From NCBI RefSeq assembly GCF_007994075.1, contig NZ_VIWU01000001.1:4030001-4094000 (forward strand): DNA of 64,000 bases, given 5' to 3'; not shown here. Position 1 is the stretch's first letter. More notes on this DNA, generated by a model. The model did no database searches. It worked only from the letters and a program-made list of their open reading frames with translations, and had not been told where the DNA came from. This DNA comes from Pseudonocardia hierapolitana. GTDB taxonomy: Bacteria > Actinomycetota > Actinomycetes > Mycobacteriales > Pseudonocardiaceae.

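Larger units (their letters stand above)
61288..63890 (+). repeat. C-terminal unit copy 2: C module - ART - TM - CxxC - Nudix
   Basis: Second copy of the unit at 58,723-61,275, in the same order: C module (61,288-61,890), ART-like domain 3, membrane segments (62,676-62,790), globular part (62,866-63,330), CxxC turn and Nudix domain. The frame continues beyond it, so further copies may follow outside the window. Confidence 0.85.

Noticed and set aside
15556..64000. Nonribosomal peptide synthetase or polyketide synthase
   Set aside because: The length would suit, but no ketosynthase, acyltransferase, condensation, adenylation or carrier-protein motifs are seen. The domains present are ATPase, ART, Nudix, GNAT and transporter types.
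1..64000. tRNA, rRNA, CRISPR array, insertion sequence or prophage
   Set aside because: I saw no CCA-ending cloverleaf, rRNA-like stretch, regularly spaced short repeats with spacers, transposase motifs or phage structural genes. The repeats present are in-frame protein modules.

Overview
The window is very GC-rich (well over 70% by eye) and uses GTG starts and GTGA/ATGA overlaps. It carries two resuscitation-promoting-factor-like (Rpf) secreted transglycosylases, so it comes from a high-GC actinomycete; an order such as Pseudonocardiales is plausible but is only an inference. It splits into two very different parts.

Positions 1-15,525 are ordinary chromosomal genes. Molybdenum-cofactor and Mo-hydroxylase maturation genes come first: a MocA/MobA-like nucleotidyltransferase, moaC-mogA-moaE, then a CoxD-type MoxR ATPase, a CoxE-type VWA protein and XdhC. 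Two Rpf-like genes on the opposite strand bracket the moa genes. Next come an HtrA-type protease, a SAM methyltransferase, and a response regulator/sensor kinase pair divergent from a three-gene ABC exporter locus (39-aa membrane peptide, ATPase, FtsX-type permease). A TPR protein and about 0.9 kb without a convincing gene close this part.

From 15,556 to the end of the window one + strand reading frame stays open without a stop for 48,445 bases (at least 16,148 codons), and it runs off the right edge. This is one giant gene, read as a mosaic protein. The N-terminal part has a signal anchor, a K/E/S/D-rich tract, coiled coil, about 48 cysteine pairs in Ser/Gly/Ala/Thr-rich repeats, 63-residue repeats, a helical region and a first membrane cluster. 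The middle has an 11-residue coiled-coil repeat, a complete-looking SecA-like ATPase, membrane clusters around a LysM-like motif, two copies of a 4.8-kb module with an amidohydrolase-like domain, and between those copies a GNAT domain and a cation-diffusion-facilitator-like domain. The C-terminal part in view has three ADP-ribosyltransferase (ART)-like domains, a zinc ribbon, a 12-TM-type MFS domain and two Nudix domains. The last 5 kb is a tandem duplication of a [C module - ART - membrane helices - CxxC - Nudix] unit.

Taken together, the giant gene looks like a secreted or envelope-spanning polytoxin-like protein that carries its own translocase-like motor, membrane domains and several NAD-linked enzymatic domains. 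That role is inference. The reading frame, its length and the named catalytic motifs are visible directly. The gene's 3' end, and any immunity or partner genes beyond it, lie outside the window.
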